From: Tubulanus polymorphus
Taxonomy: Eukaryota; Nemertea; Palaeonemertea; Tubulaniformes; Tubulanidae
Assembly: GCF_964204645.1 (NCBI RefSeq)
Contig: NW_027437469.1
Location: 1 to 64,000 of the forward strand
DNA length: 64,000 bases
Reading direction: 5' to 3'
The notes under the pieces were generated by a model, which ran no database searches, was not told the DNA's origin, and saw only the letters and a list, made by a program, of their open reading frames with translations. The position numbers and the translations under genes are program-made. This document shows positions 11,901 through 25,900 of this stretch, piece by piece. How positions within the stretch are numbered: the first letter of the stretch is position 1; every line of letters starts with the position of its first letter.

Positions 11901-14900
11901 TCGGCCCGAAAATGTCGTTCAGCGCGAGAAAAGCCGTTTTCGTATCAAATAATCTCCCTATCGGAAAAACGTCAACGTCGATGCGTAAAAGCGCTCAAAT
12001 CGTCAGGAAAAGCACTTTTCGATGCGAAAACGTCGTTCGGCGTGAGAAAAGACGTTTTCGTATCAAATATTCCCCTATCGAAAGAACGACAATGTCGATG
12101 CGTAAAGCGCTCAAATCGTCAGGAAAAGTACTTTTCGGCCCGAATACGTCGTTCAGCGCGAGAAAAGCCGTTTTCGTATCAAATATTCTCCCTATCGGAA
12201 AAACGTCAACGTCGATGCGTAAAAGCGCTCAAATCGTCAGGAAAAGCACTTTTCGACGCGAAAACGTCGTTCAGCGCGAGAAAAGACGTTTTCGTATCGA
12301 ATATTCCCCCTATCGGAAAAACGACAATGTCGATGCGTAAAAGCGCTCAAATCGTCAGAAAAGCACTTTCGACGCGAAAACGTCGTTCAGCGCGAGAAAA
12401 AACGTTTTCGTATCAAATATTCCCCCGATCGGAAAAACGACAATGTCGATGCGTAAAAGCGCTCAAATCGTCAGGAAAAGCACTTTTCGACGCGAAAACG
12501 TCGTTCAGCGCGAGAAAATACGTTTTCGTATCAAATATTCCCCCGATCGGAAAAACGACAATGTCGATGCGTAAAAGCGCTCAATCGTCAGGAAAAGCAC
12601 TTTTCGACGCGAAAACGTCGTTCAGCGCGAGAAAATACGTTTTCGTATCAAATATTCCCCCTATCGGAAAAACGACAATGTCGATGCGTAAAAGCGCTCA
12701 AATCGTCAGGAAAGCACTTTTCGACGCGAAAACGTCGTTCAGCGCGAGAAAAGACGTTTTCGTATCAAATATTCCCCCTATCGGAAAAACGACAATGTCG
12801 ATGCGTAAAAGCGCTCAAATCGTCAGGAAAAGCACTTTTCGACGCGAAAACGTCGTTCAGCGCGAGAAAAGACGTTTTCGTATCAAATATTCCCCCTATC
12901 GGAAAAACGACAGTGTCGGATGCGTAAAAGCGCTCAAATCGTCAGGAAAAGCACTTTTCGGCCCGAAAACGTCGTTCAGCGCGAGAAAAGACGTTTTCGT
13001 ATCAAATATTCCCCCTATCGGAAAAACGTCAACGTCGATGCGTAAAAGCGCTCAAATCGTCAGGAAAAGCACTTTTCGGCCCGAAAATGTCGTTCAGCGC
13101 GAGAAAAGCCGTTTCGTATCAAATATTCTCCCTATCGGAAAAACGTCAACGTCGATGCGTAAAAGCGCTCAAATCGTCAGGAAAAGCACTTTTCGATGCG
13201 AAAACGTCGTTCGGCGTGAGAAAAGACGTTTTCGTATCAAATATTCCCCCTATCGAAAGAACGACAATGTCGATGCGTAAAAGTGCTCAAATCGTCAGGA
13301 AAAGTACTTTTCGGCCCGAAAACGTCGTTCAGCGCGAGAAAAGACGTTTTCGTATCAAATATTCCCCCTATCGGAAAAACCACAGTGTCGATGCGTAAAA
13401 GCGCTCAAATCGTCAGGCAAAGCACTTTTCGGCCCGAAAATGTCGTTCAGCGCGAGAAAAGCCGTTTTCGTATCAAATATTCTCCCTATCGGAAAAACGT
13501 CAACGTCGATGCGTAAAAGCGCTCAAATCGTCAGGAAAAGCTTTTCGACCCGAAAACGTCGTTCAGCGCGAGAAAAGACGTTTTCGTATCAAATATTCCC
13601 CCTATCGGAAAAACGACAGTGTCGATGCGTAAAAGCGCTCAAATCGTCAGGAAAAGCACTTTTCGGCCCGAAAACGTCGTTCAGTGCGAGAAAAGACGTC
13701 TTTGTATCAAATATTCCCCCTATCGGAAAAACGACTATGTCGATGCGTAACGGCGCTCAAATCGTCAGGAAAAGCACTTTTCGGCCCGAAAACGTCGTTC
13801 ATCGCGAGAAAAGACGTTTTCGTATCAAATATTCCCCCTATCGGAAAAACGACAGTGTCGATGCGTAAAAGCGCTCAAATCGTCAGGAAAAGCACTTTTC
13901 GGCCCGAAAACGTCGTTCAGTGCGAGAAAAGACGTCTTTGTATCAAATATTCCCCCTATCGGAAAAACGACTATGTCGATGCGTAACGGCGCTCAAATCG
14001 TCAGGAAAAGCACTTTTCGGCCCGAAAACGTCGTTCATCGCGAGAAAAGACGTTTTCGTATCAAATATTCCCCCTATCGGAAAAACGACAATGTCGATGC
14101 GTAAAAGCGCTCAAATCGTCAGGAAAAGCACTTTTCGACGCGAAAACGTCGTCGTTCAGCGCGAGAAAAGAAGTTTTCGTATCAAATATTCCCCCTATCG
14201 GAAAAACCACAGTGTCGATGCGTAAAAGCGCTCAAATCGTCAGGCAAAGCACTTTTCGACCCGAAAACGTCGTTCAGCGCGAGAAAGACGTTTACGTATC
14301 AAATATTCCCCCTATCGAAAAACGACAATGCCGATGCGTAAAAGCGCTCAAATCGTCAGGAAAAGCACTTTTCGGACCGAAAACGTCGTTCAGCGCGAGA
14401 CAAGACGTTTTCGTATCAAATATTCCCCCTATCGGAAAAACGACAATGCCGATGCGTAAAAGCGCTCAAATCGTCAGGAAAAGCACTTTTCGACGCGAAA
14501 ACGTCGTTCGGCGCGAGAAAAGACGTTTTCGTATCAAATATTCCCCCTATCGAAAGAACGACAATGTCGATGCGTAAAAGCGCTCAAATCGTCAGGAAAA
14601 GCACTTTTCAACGCGAAAACGTCGTCGTTCAGCGCGAGAAAAGACGTTTTCGTATCAAATATTCCCCTATCGGAAAAACGACAATGTCGATGCGTAAAAG
14701 CGCTCATATCGTCAGGAAAAGCACTTTTCGGCCCGAAAACGTCGTTCAGCGCGAGAAAAGACGTTTTCGTATCAAATATTCCCCCTATCGGAAAAACCAG
14801 AGTGTCGATGCGTAAAAGCGCTCAAATCGTCAGGCAAAGCACTTTTCGGCCCGAAAATGTCGTTCAGCGCGAGAAAAGCCGTTTTCGTATCAAATATTCC

Positions 14901-16900
14901 CCCTATCGGAAAAACCACAGTGTCGATGCGTAAAAGCGCTCAAATCGTCAGGCAAAGCACTTTTCGACCCGAAAACGTCGTTCAGCGCGAGAAAAGACGT
15001 TTTCGTATCAAATATTCCCCCTATCGGAAAAACGACAGTGTCGATGCGTAAAAGCGCTCAAATCGTCAGGAAAAGCACTTTTCGGCCCGAAAACGTCGTT
15101 CAGCGCGAGAAAAGACGTCTTCGTATCAAATATACCCCCTATCGGAAAAACGACAATGTCGATGCGTAAAAGCGCTCAAATCGTCAGGAAAAGCACTTTT
15201 CAACGCGAAAACGTCGTCGTTCAGCGCGAGAAAAGACGTTTTCGTATCAAATATTCCCCCTATCGGAAAAACGACAATGCCGATGCGTAAAAGCGCTCAA
15301 ATCGTCAGGAAAAGCACTTTTCGACCCGAAAACGTCATTCAGCGCGAGAAAAGACGTTTTCGTATCAAATATTCCCCCTATCGGAAAAACGACAATGCCG
15401 ACGCGTAAAAGCGCTCAAATCGTCAGGAAAAGCACTTTTCGGACCGAAAACGTCGTTCAGCGCGAGAAAAGACATTTTCGTATCAAATATTCCCCCTATC
15501 GGAAAAACGACAATGCCGATGCGTAAAAGCGCTCAAATCGTCAGGAAAAACACTTTCGGACCGAAAACGTCGTTCAGCGCGAGACAAGACGTTTTCGTAT
15601 CAAATATTCCCCCTATCGGAAAAACGACAATTTCGATGCGTAAAAGCGCTCAAATCGTCAGAAAAAGCACTTTTCGGACCGAAAACGTCGTTCAGCGCAA
15701 GAAAAGACGTTTTCGTATCAAATATTCCCCCTATCGGAAAAACAACAGTGTCGATGCGTAAAAGCGCTCAAATCGTCAGGAAAAGCACTTTTCGGCCCGA
15801 AAACGTCGTTCAGCGCGAGAAAAGACGTTTTCGTATCAAATATTCCCCTATCGGAAAAACCACAGTGTCGATGCGTAAAAGCGCTCAAATCGTCAGGCAA
15901 AGCACTTTTCGGCCCGAAAATGTCGTTCAGTGCGAGAAAAGCCGTTTTCGTATCAAATATTCCCCCTATCGGAAAAACGTCAATGTCGATGCGTAAAAGC
16001 GCTCAAATCGTCAGGAAAAGCACTTTTCGACGCGAAAACGTCGTTCGGCGCGAGAAAAGACGTTTTACGTATCAAATATTCCCCCTATCGGAAGAACGAC
16101 AATGTCGATGCGTAAAAGCGCTCAAATCGTCAGGAAAAGCACTTTTCAACGCGAAAACGTCGTCGTTCAGCGCGAGAAAAGACGTTTTCGTATCAAATAT
16201 TCCCCCTATCGGAAAAACGACAATGTCGATGCGTAAAAGCGCTCAAATCGTCAGGAAAAGCACTTTTCGGCCCGAAAACGTCGTTCAGCGCGAGAAAAGT
16301 AGTTTTCGTATCAAATATTCCCCCTATCGGAAAAACCACAGTGTCGATGCGTAAAAGCGCTCAAATCGTCAGGCAAAGCACTTTTCGGCCCGAAAATGTC
16401 GTTCAGCGCGAGAAAAGCCGTTTTCGTATCAAATATTCTCCCTATCGGAAAAACGTCAACGTCGATGCGTAAAAGCGCTCAAATCGTCAGGAAAAGCACT
16501 TTTCGACGCGAAAACGTCGTTCAGCGCGAGAAAAGACGTTTTCATATCGAATATTCCCCCTATCGGAAAAACGACAATGTCGATGCGTAAAAGCGCTCAA
16601 ATCGTCAGGAAAAGCACTTTTCGACGCGAAAACGTCGTTCAGCGCGAGAAAAGACGTTTTCATATCAAATATTCCCCCTATCGGAAAAACGACAATGTCG
16701 ATGCGTAAAAGCGCTCAAATCGTCAGGACAAGCACTTTTCGACGCGAAAACGTCGTTCAGCGCGAGAAAAGACGTTTTCGTATCGAATATTCCCCCTATC
16801 GGAAAAACGACAATGTCGATGCGTAAAAGCGCACAAATCGTCAGAAAAAGCACTTTTCGGACCGAAAACGTCGTTCAGCGCAAGAAAAGTCGTTTTCGTA
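11900..16900. repeat. Satellite sub-block: mixed variants, partial HORs
   Basis: The first appearance of 'cggcccgaaaatgtcg...gccg', 'gttcggcgtgag', 'cgaaagaacgac' and 'gtcgtcgttcag' monomers marks the transition to the higher-order domain. Between about 11,900 and 13,300 several monomers carry single-base losses (for example 'gcgtaaagcgctc', 'gtcaggaaagc', 'ttccccta'). From about 13,600 to 15,700 the variant series, including 'cgtctttgtatc', 'gcgtaacggcgc', 'gaagttttcg', 'acgtcattcag' and 'gccgacgcg', is repeated almost unchanged about 30 kb away at 43.9-45.7 kb. Confidence 0.8.
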
Positions 16901-19800
16901 TCAAATATTCCCCCTATCGGAAAAACCACAGTGTCGATGCGTAAAAGCGCTCAAATCGTCAGGAAAAGCACTTTTCGGCCCGAAAACGTCGTTCAGCGCG
17001 AGAAAAGACGTTTTCGTATCAAATATTCCCCCTATCGGAAAAAACCACAGCGTCGATGCGTAAAAGCGCTCAAATCGTCAGGCAAAGCACTTTTCGGCCC
17101 GAAAATGTCGTTCAGCGCGAGAAAAGCCGTTTTCGTATCAAATATTCTCCCTATCGGAAAAACGTCAATGTCGATGCTTAAAAGCGCTCAAATCGTCAGG
17201 AAAAGCACTTTTCGACGCGAAAACGTCGTTCGGCGCGAGAAAAGACGTTTTCGTATCAAATATTCCCCCTATCGAAAGAACGACAATGTCGATGCGTAAA
17301 AGCGCTCAAATCGTCAGGAAAAACACTTTTCAACGCGAAAACGTCGTCGTTCAGCGCGAGAAAAGACGTTTTCGTATCAAATATTCCCCCTATCGGAAAA
17401 ACGACAATGTCGATGCGTAAAAGCGCTCAAATCGTCAGGAAAAGCACTTTTCGGCCCGAAAACGTCGTTCAGCGCGAGAAAAGACGTTTTCGTATCAAAT
17501 ATTCCCCCTATCGGAAAAACCACAGTGTCGATGCGTAAAAGCGCTCAAATCGTCAGGCAAAGCACTTTTCGGCCCGAAAATGTCGTTCAGCGCGAGAAAA
17601 GACGTTTTCGTATCAAATATTCTCCCTATCGGAAAAACGTCAACGTCGATGCGTAAAAGCGCTCAAATCGTCAGGAAAAGCACTTTTCGACGCGAAAACG
17701 TCGTTCGGCGTGAGAAAAGACGTTTTCGTATCAAATATTCCCCCTATCGAAAGAACGACAATGTCGATGCGTAAAAGCGCTCAAATCGTCAGGAAAAGCA
17801 CTTTTCAACGCGAAAACGTCGTCGTTCAGCGCGAGAAAAGACGTTTTCGTATCAAATATTCCCCCTATCGGAAAAACGACACTGTCGATGCGTAAAAGCG
17901 CTCAAATCGTCAGAAAAAGCACTTTTCGGACCGAAAACGTCGTTCAGCGCAAGAAAAGTCGTTTTCGTATCAAATATTCCCCCTATCGGAAAAACCACAG
18001 TGTCGATGCGTAAAAGCGCTCAAATCGTCAGGAAAAGCACTTTTCGGCCCGAAAACGTCGTTCAGCGCGAGAAAAGACGTTTTCGTATCAAATATTCCCC
18101 CTATCGGAAAAAACCACAGTGTCGATGCGTAAAAGCGCTCAAATCGTCAGGCAAAGCACTTTTCGGCCCGAAAATGTCGTTCAGTGCGAGAAAAGCCGTT
18201 TTCGTATCAAATATTCCCCCTATCGGAAAAACGTCAATGTCGATGCGTAAAAGCGCTCAAATCGTCAGGAAAAGCACTTTTCGACGCGAAAACGTCGTTC
18301 GGCGCGAGAAAAGATGTTTTCGTATCAAATATTCCCCCTATCGAAAGAACGACAATGTCGATGCGTAAAAGCGCTCAAATCGTCAGGAAAAGCACTTTTC
18401 AACGCGAAAACGTCGTCGTTCAGCGCGAGAAAAGACGTTTTCGTATCAAATATCCCCCCTATCGGAAAAACGACAATTTCGATGCGTAAAAGCGCTCAAA
18501 TCGTCAGAAAAAGCACTTTTCGGACCGAAAACGTCGTTCAGCGCAAGAAAAGACGTTTTCGTATCAAATATTCCCCCTATCGGAAAAACCACAGTGTCGA
18601 TGCGTAAAAGCGCTCAAATCGTCAGGCAAAGCACTTTTCGGCCCGAAAATGTCGTTCAGTGCGAGAAAAGCCGTTTTCGTATCAGATATTCCCCCTATCG
18701 GAAAAACGACAATGTCGATGCGTAAAAGCGCTCAAATCGTCAGGAAAAGCAATTTTCGACGCGAAAACGTCGTTCGGCGCGAGAAAAGATGTTTTCGTAT
18801 CAAATATTCCCCCTATCGGAAAAACGACAATGTCGATGCGTAAAAGCGCTCAAATCGTCAGGCAAAGCACTTTTCGGCCCGAAAATGTCGTTCAGCGCGA
18901 GAAAAGCCGTTTTCGTATCAAATATTCTCCCTATCGGAAAAACGTCAACGTCGATGCGTAAAAGCGCTCAAATCGTCAGGAAAAGCACTTTTCGACGCGA
19001 AAACGTCGTTCGGCGTGAGAAAAGACGTTTTCGTATCAAATATTTCCCCTATCGAAAGAACGACAATGTCGATGCGTAAAAGCGCTCAAATCGTCAGGAA
19101 AAGCACTTTTCAACGCGAAAACGTCGTCGTTCAGCGCGAGAAAAGACGTTTTCGTATCAAATATTCCCCCTATCGGAAAAACGACAATGTCGATGCGTAA
19201 AAGCGCTCAAATCGTCAGAAAAAGCACTTTTCGGACCGAAAACGTCGTTCAGCGCAAGAAAAGTCGTTTTCGTATCAAATATTCCCCCTATCGGAAAAAC
19301 CACAGTGTCGATGCGTAAAAGCGCTCAAATCGTCAGGAAAAGCACTTTTCGGCCCGAAAACGTCGTTCAGCGCGAGAAAAGACGTTTTCGTATCAAATAT
19401 TCCCCCTATCGGAAAAAACCACAGCGTCGATGCGTAAAAGCGCTCAAATCGTCAGGCAAAGCACTTTTCGGCCCGAAAATGTCGTTCAGCGCGAGAAAAG
19501 CCGTTTTCGTATCAAATATTCTCCCTATCGGAAAAACGTCAATGTCGATGCTTAAAAGCGCTCAAATCGTCAGGAAAAGCACTTTTCGACGCGAAAACGT
19601 CGTTCGGCGCGAGAAAAGACGTTTTCGTATCAAATATTCCCCCTATCGAAAGAACGACAATGTCGATGCGTAAAAGCGCTCAAATCGTCAGGAAAAACAC
19701 TTTTCAACGCGAAAACGTCGTCGTTCAGCGCGAGAAAAGACGTTTTCGTATCAAATATTCCCCCTATCGGAAAAACGACAATGTCGATGCGTAAAAGCGC

Positions 19801-20393
19801 TCAAATCGTCAGGAAAAGCACTTTTCGGCCCGAAAACGTCGTTCAGCGCGAGAAAAGACGTTTTCGTATCAAATATTCCCCCTATCGGAAAAACCACAGT
19901 GTCGATGCGTAAAAGCGCTCAAATCGTCAGGCAAAGCACTTTTCGGCCCGAAAATGTCGTTCAGCGCGAGAAAAGACGTTTTCGTATCAAATATTCTCCC
20001 TATCGGAAAAACGTCAACGTCGATGCGTAAAAGCGCTCAAATCGTCAGGAAAAGCACTTTTCGACGCGAAAACGTCGTTCGGCGTGAGAAAAGACGTTTT
20101 CGTATCAAATATTCCCCCTATCGAAAGAACGACAATGTCGATGCGTAAAAGCGCTCAAATCGTCAGGAAAAGCACTTTTCAACGCGAAAACGTCGTCGTT
20201 CAGCGCGAGAAAAGACGTTTTCGTATCAAATATTCCCCCTATCGGAAAAACGACAATGTCGATGCGTAAAAGCGCTCAAATCGTCAGAAAAAGCACTTTT
20301 CGGACCGAAAACGTCGTTCAGCGCAAGAAAAGTCGTTTTCGTATCAAATATTCCCCCTATCGGAAAAACCACAGTGTCGATGCGTAAAAGCGC
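19801..20393 (+). repeat. Representative ABCDE higher-order unit, 593 bp
   Basis: Worked example of the higher-order unit. A 19,801-19,918; B 19,919-20,036; C 20,037-20,154; D 20,155-20,275 (121 bp); E 20,276-20,393. The next A begins at 20,394. Boundaries are set arbitrarily at 'tcaaatcgtca'. A, C and D keep the 10-bp dyad 'cgaaaacgtc/gacgttttcg'. B has 'cgaaaatgtc' and E has 'gtcgttttcg', each breaking the pairing. Confidence 0.9.
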
Positions 20394-21859
20394 TCAAATC
20401 GTCAGGAAAAGCACTTTTCGGCCCGAAAACGTCGTTCAGCGCGAGAAAAGACGTTTTCGTATCAAATATTCCCCCTATCGGAAAAACCACAGTGTCGATG
20501 CGTAAAAGCGCTCAAATCGTCAGGCAAAGCACTTTTCGGCCCGAAAATGTCGTTCAGTGCGAGAAAAGCCGTTTTCGTATCAAATATTCCCCCTATCGGA
20601 AAAACGTCAATGTCGATGCGTAAAAGCGCTCAAATCGTCAGGAAAAGCACTTTTCGACGCGAAAACGTCGTTCGGCGCGAGAAAAGATGTTTTCGTATCA
20701 AATATTCCCCCTATCGAAAGAACGACAATGTCGATGCGTAAAAGCGCTCAAATCGTCAGGAAAAGCACTTTTCAACGCGAAAACGTCGTCGTTCAGCGCG
20801 AGAAAAGATGTTTTCGTATCAAATATCCCCCCTATCGGAAAAACGACAATTTCGATGCGTAAAAGCGCTCAAATCGTCAGAAAAAGCACTTTTCGGACCG
20901 AAAACGTCGTTCAGCGCAAGAAAAGACGTTTTCGTATCAAATATTCCCCCTATCGGAAAAACCACAGTGTCGATGCGTAAAAGCGCTCAAATCGTCAGGC
21001 AAAGCACTTTTCGGCCCGAAAATGTCGTTCAGTGCGAGAAAAGCCGTTTTCGTATCAGATATTCCCCCTATCGGAAAAACGACAATGTCGATGCGTAAAA
21101 GCGCTCAAATCGTCAGGAAAAGCACTTTTCGACGCGAAAACGTCGTTCGGCGCGAGAAAAGATGTTTTCGTATCAAATATTCCCCCTATCGAAAGAACGA
21201 CAATGTCGATGCGTAAAAGCGCTCAAATCGTCAGGAAAAGCACTTTTCAACGCGAAAACGTCGTCGTTCAGCGCGAGAAAAGACGTTTTCGTATCAAATA
21301 TTCCCCCTATCGGAAAAACGACAATTTCGATGCGTAAAAGCGCTCAAATCGTCAGAAAAAGCACTTTTCGGACCGAAAACGTCGTTCAGCGCAAGAAAAG
21401 ACGTTTTCGTATCAAATATTCCCCCTATCGGAAAAAACCACAGTGTCGATGCGTAAAAGCGCTCAAATCGTCAGGAAAAGCACTTTTCAACGCGAAAACG
21501 TCGTTCAGCGCGAGAAAAGACGTTTTCGTATCAAATATTCCCCCTATCGGAAAAACGACAATGTCGATGCGTAAAAGCGCTCAAATCGTCAGGAAAAGCA
21601 CTTTTCGACGCGAAAACGTCGTACAGCGCGAGAAAAGACGTTTTCGTATCAAATATTCCCCCTATCGGAAAAACGACAATGTCGATGCGTAAAAGCGCTC
21701 AAATCGTCAGGAAAAGCACTTTGCGACGCGAAAACGTCGTTCAGCGCGAGAAAAGACGTTTTCGTATCAAATATTCCCCCTATCGGAAAAACGACAATGT
21801 CGATGCGTAAAAGCGCTCAAATCGTCAGGAAAAGCACTTTTCGACGCGAAAACGTCGTT

Positions 21860-24800
21860 CAGCGCGAGAAAAGACGTTTTCGTATCAAATATTCCCCCTA
21901 TCGGAAAAACGACAATGTCGATGCGTAAAAGCGCTCAAATCGTCAGGAAAAGCACTTTTCGACGCGAAAACGTCGTACAGCGCGAGAAAAGACGTTTTCG
22001 TATCAAATATTCCCCCTATCGGAAAAACGACAATGTCGATGCGTAAAAGCGCTCAAATCGTCAGGAAAAGCACTTTTCGGCCCGAAAACGTCGTTCAGCG
22101 CGAGAAAAGACGTTTTCGTATCAAATATTCCCCCTATCGGAAAAACCACAGTGTCGATGCGTAAAAGCGCTCAAATCGTCAGGCAAAGCACTTTTCGGCC
22201 CGAAAATGTCGTTCAGCGCGAGAAAAGACGTTTTCGTATCAAATATTCTCCCTATCGGAAAAACGTCAACGTCGATGCGTAAAAGCGCTCAAATCGTCAG
22301 GAAAAGCACTTTTCGACGCGAAAACGTCGTTCGGCGTGAGAAAAGACGTTTTCGTATCAAATATTCCCCCTATCGAAAGAACGACAATGTCGATGCGTAA
22401 AAGCGCTCAAATCGTCAGGAAAAGCACTTTTCAACGCGAAAACGTCGTCGTTCAGCGCGAGAAAAGACGTTTTCGTATCAAATATTCCCCCTATCGGAAA
22501 AACGACAATGTCGATGCGTAAAAGCGCTCAAATCGTCAGAAAAAGCACTTTTCGGACCGAAAACGTCGTTCAGCGCAAGAAAAGTCGTTTTCGTATCAAA
22601 TATTCCCCCTATCGGAAAAACCACAGTGTCGATGCGTAAAAGCGCTCAAATCGTCAGGAAAAGCACTTTTCGGCCCGAAAACGTCGTTCAGCGCGAGAAA
22701 AGACGTTTTCGTATCAAATATTCCCCCTATCGGAAAAACCACAGTGTCGATGCGTAAAAGCGCTCAAATCGTCAGGCAAACCACTTTTCGGCCCGAAAAT
22801 GTCGTTCAGTGCGAGAAAAGCCGTTTTCGTATCAAATATTCCCCCTATCGGAAAAACGTCAATGTCGATGCGTAAAAGCGCTCAAATCGTCAGGAAAAGC
22901 ACTTTTCGACGCAAAAACGTCGTTCGGCGCGAGAAAAGATGTTTTCGTATCAAATATTCCCCCTATCGAAAGAACGACAATGTCGATGCGTAAAAGCGCT
23001 CAAATCGTCAGGAAAAGCACTTTTCAACGCGAAAACGTCGTCGTTCAGCGCGAGAAAAGACGTTTTCGTATCAAATATTCCCCCTATCGGAAAAACGACA
23101 ATTTCGATGCGTAAAAGCGCTCAAATCGTCAGAAAAAGCACTTTTCGGACCGAAAACGTCGTTCAGCGCAAGAAAAGACGTTTTCGTATCAAATATTCCC
23201 CCTATCGGAAAAACCACAGTGTCGATGCGTAAAAGCGCTCAAATCGTCAGGCAAAGCACTTTTCGGCCCGAAAATGTCGTTCAGTGCGAGAAAAGCCGTT
23301 TTCGTATCAGATATTCCCCCTATCGGAAAAACGACAATGTCGATGCGTAAAAGCGCTCAAATCGTCAGGAAAAGCACTTTTCGACGCGAAAACGTCGTTC
23401 GGCGCGAGAAAAGATGTTTTCGTATCAAATATTCCCCCTATCGAAAGAACGACAATGTCGATGCGTAAAAGCGCTCAAATCGTCAGGAAAAGCACTTTTC
23501 AACGCGAAAACGTCGTCGTTCAGCGCGAGAAAAGACGTTTTCGTATCAAATATTCCCCCTATCGGAAAAACGACAATTTCGATGCGTAAAAGCGCTCAAA
23601 TCGTCAGAAAAAGCACTTTTCGGACCGAAAACGTCGTTCAGCGCAAGAAAAGACGTTTTCGTATCAAATATTCCCCCTATCGGAAAAAACCACAGTGTCG
23701 ATGCGTAAAAGCGCTCAAATCGTCAGGAAAAGCACTTTTCGGACCGAAAACGTCGTTCAGCGCAAGAAAAGACGTTTTCGTATCAAATATTCCCCCTATC
23801 GGAAAAACAACAGTGTCGATGCGTAAAAGCGCTCAAATCGTCAGGAAAAGCACTTTTCGGCCCGAAAACGTCGTTCAGCGCGAGAAAAGACGTTTTCGTA
23901 TCAAATATTCCCCCTATCAGAAAAACCACAGTGTCGATGCGTAAAAGCGCTCAAATCGTCAGGCAAAGCACTTTTCGGCCCGAAAATGTCGTTCAGTGCG
24001 AGAAAAGCCGTTTTCGTATCAAATATTCCCCCTATCGGAAAAACGTCAATGTCGATGCGTAAAAGTGCTCAAATCGTCAGGAAAAGCACTTTTCGACGCG
24101 AAAACGTCGTTCGGCGCGAGAAAAGACGTTTTCGTATCAAATATTCCCCCTATCGGAAGAACGACAATGTCGATGCGTAAAAGCGCTCAAATCGTCAGGA
24201 AAAGCACTTTTCAACGCGAAAACGTCGTCGTTCAGCGCGAGAAAAGACGTTTTCGTATCAAATATTCCCCCTATCGGAAAAACGACAATGTCGATGCGTA
24301 AAAGCGCTCAAATCGTCAGGAAAAGCACTTTTCGGCCCGAAAACGTCGTTCAGCGCGAGAAAAGTAGTTTTCGTATCAAATATTCCCCCTATCGGAAAAA
24401 CCACAGTGTCGATGCGTAAAAGCGCTCAAATCGTCAGGCAAAGCACTTTTCGGCCCGAAAATGTCGTTCAGCGCGAGAAAAGCCGTTTTCGTATCAAATA
24501 TTCTCCCTATCGGAAAAACGTCAACGTCGATGCGTAAAAGCGCTCAAATCGTCAGGAAAAGCACTTTTCGACGCGAAAACGTCGTTCGGCGTGAGAAAAG
24601 ACGTTTTCGTATCAAATATTTCCCCTATCGAAAGAACGACAATGTCGATGCGTAAAAGCGCTCAAATCGTCAGGAAAAGCACTTTTCAACGCGAAAACGT
24701 CGTCGTTCAGCGCGAGAAAAGACGTTTTCGTATCAAATATTCCCCCTATCGGAAAAACGACAATGTCGATGCGTAAAAGCGCTCAAATCGTCAGGAAAAG

Positions 24801-25900
24801 CACTTTTCAACGCGAAAACGTCGTCGTTCAGCGCGAGAAAAGACGTTTTCGTATCAAATATTCCCCCTATCGGAAAAACGACAATGTCGATGCGTAAAAG
24901 CGCTCAAATCGTCAGGAAAAGCACTTTTCGGCCCGAAAACGTCGTTCAGCGCGAGAAAAGTAGTTTTCGTATCAAATATTCCCCCTATCGGAAAAACCAC
25001 AGTGTCGATGCGTAAAAGCGCTCAAATCGTCAGGCAAAGCACTTTTCGGCCCGAAAATGTCGTTCAGCGCGAGAAAAGCCGTTTTCGTATCAAATATTCT
25101 CCCTATCGGAAAAACGTCAACGTCGATGCGTAAAAGCGCTCAAATCGTCAGGAAAAGCACTTTTCGACGCGAAAACGTCGTTCGGCGTGAGAAAAGACGT
25201 TTTCGTATCAAATATTTCCCCTATCGAAAGAACGACAATGTCGATGCGTAAAAGCGCTCAAATCGTCAGGAAAAGCACTTTTCAACGCGAAAACGTCGTC
25301 GTTCAGCGCGAGAAAAGACGTTTTCGTATCAAATATTCCCCCTATCGGAAAAACGACAATGTCGATGCGTAAAAGCGCTCAAATCGTCAGAAAAAGCACT
25401 TTTCGGACCGAAAACGTCGTTCAGCGCAAGAAAAGTTGTTTTCGTATCAAATATTCCCCCTATCGGAAAAACCACAGTGTCGATGCGTAAAAGCGCTCAA
25501 ATCGTCAGGAAAAGCACTTTTCGGCCCGAAAACGTCGTTCAGCGCGAGAAAAGACGTTTTCGTATCAAATATTCCCCCTATCGGAAAAAACCACAGCGTC
25601 GATGCGTAAAAGCGCTCAAATCGTCAGGCAAAGCACTTTTCGGCCCGAAAATGTCGTTCAGCGCGAGAAAAGCCGTTTTCGTATCAAATATTCTCCCTAT
25701 CGGAAAAACGTCAATGTCGATGCTTAAAAGCGCTCAAATCGTCAGGAAAAGCACTTTTCGACGCGAAAACGTCGTTCGGCGCGAGAAAAGACGTTTTCGT
25801 ATCAAATATTCCCCCTATCGAAAGAACGACAATGTCGATGCGTAAAAGCGCTCAAATCGTCAGGAAAAACACTTTTCAACGCGAAAACGTCGTCGTTCAG
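21860..25900 (+). repeat. 4,038-bp tandem segmental duplication, copy 1
   Basis: About 34 monomers duplicated head to tail. Every private variant checked recurs exactly 4,038 bp downstream: 'caggcaaaccac' (22,781 and 26,819), 'gacgcaaaaacg' (about 22,911 and 26,949), 'aaagtgctc' (about 24,064 and 28,102) and 'ctatcagaaaaacc' (about 23,915 and 27,953). An inner duplication of five monomers (596 bp) lies within it. Breakpoints are only known to within about one monomer. Confidence 0.88.
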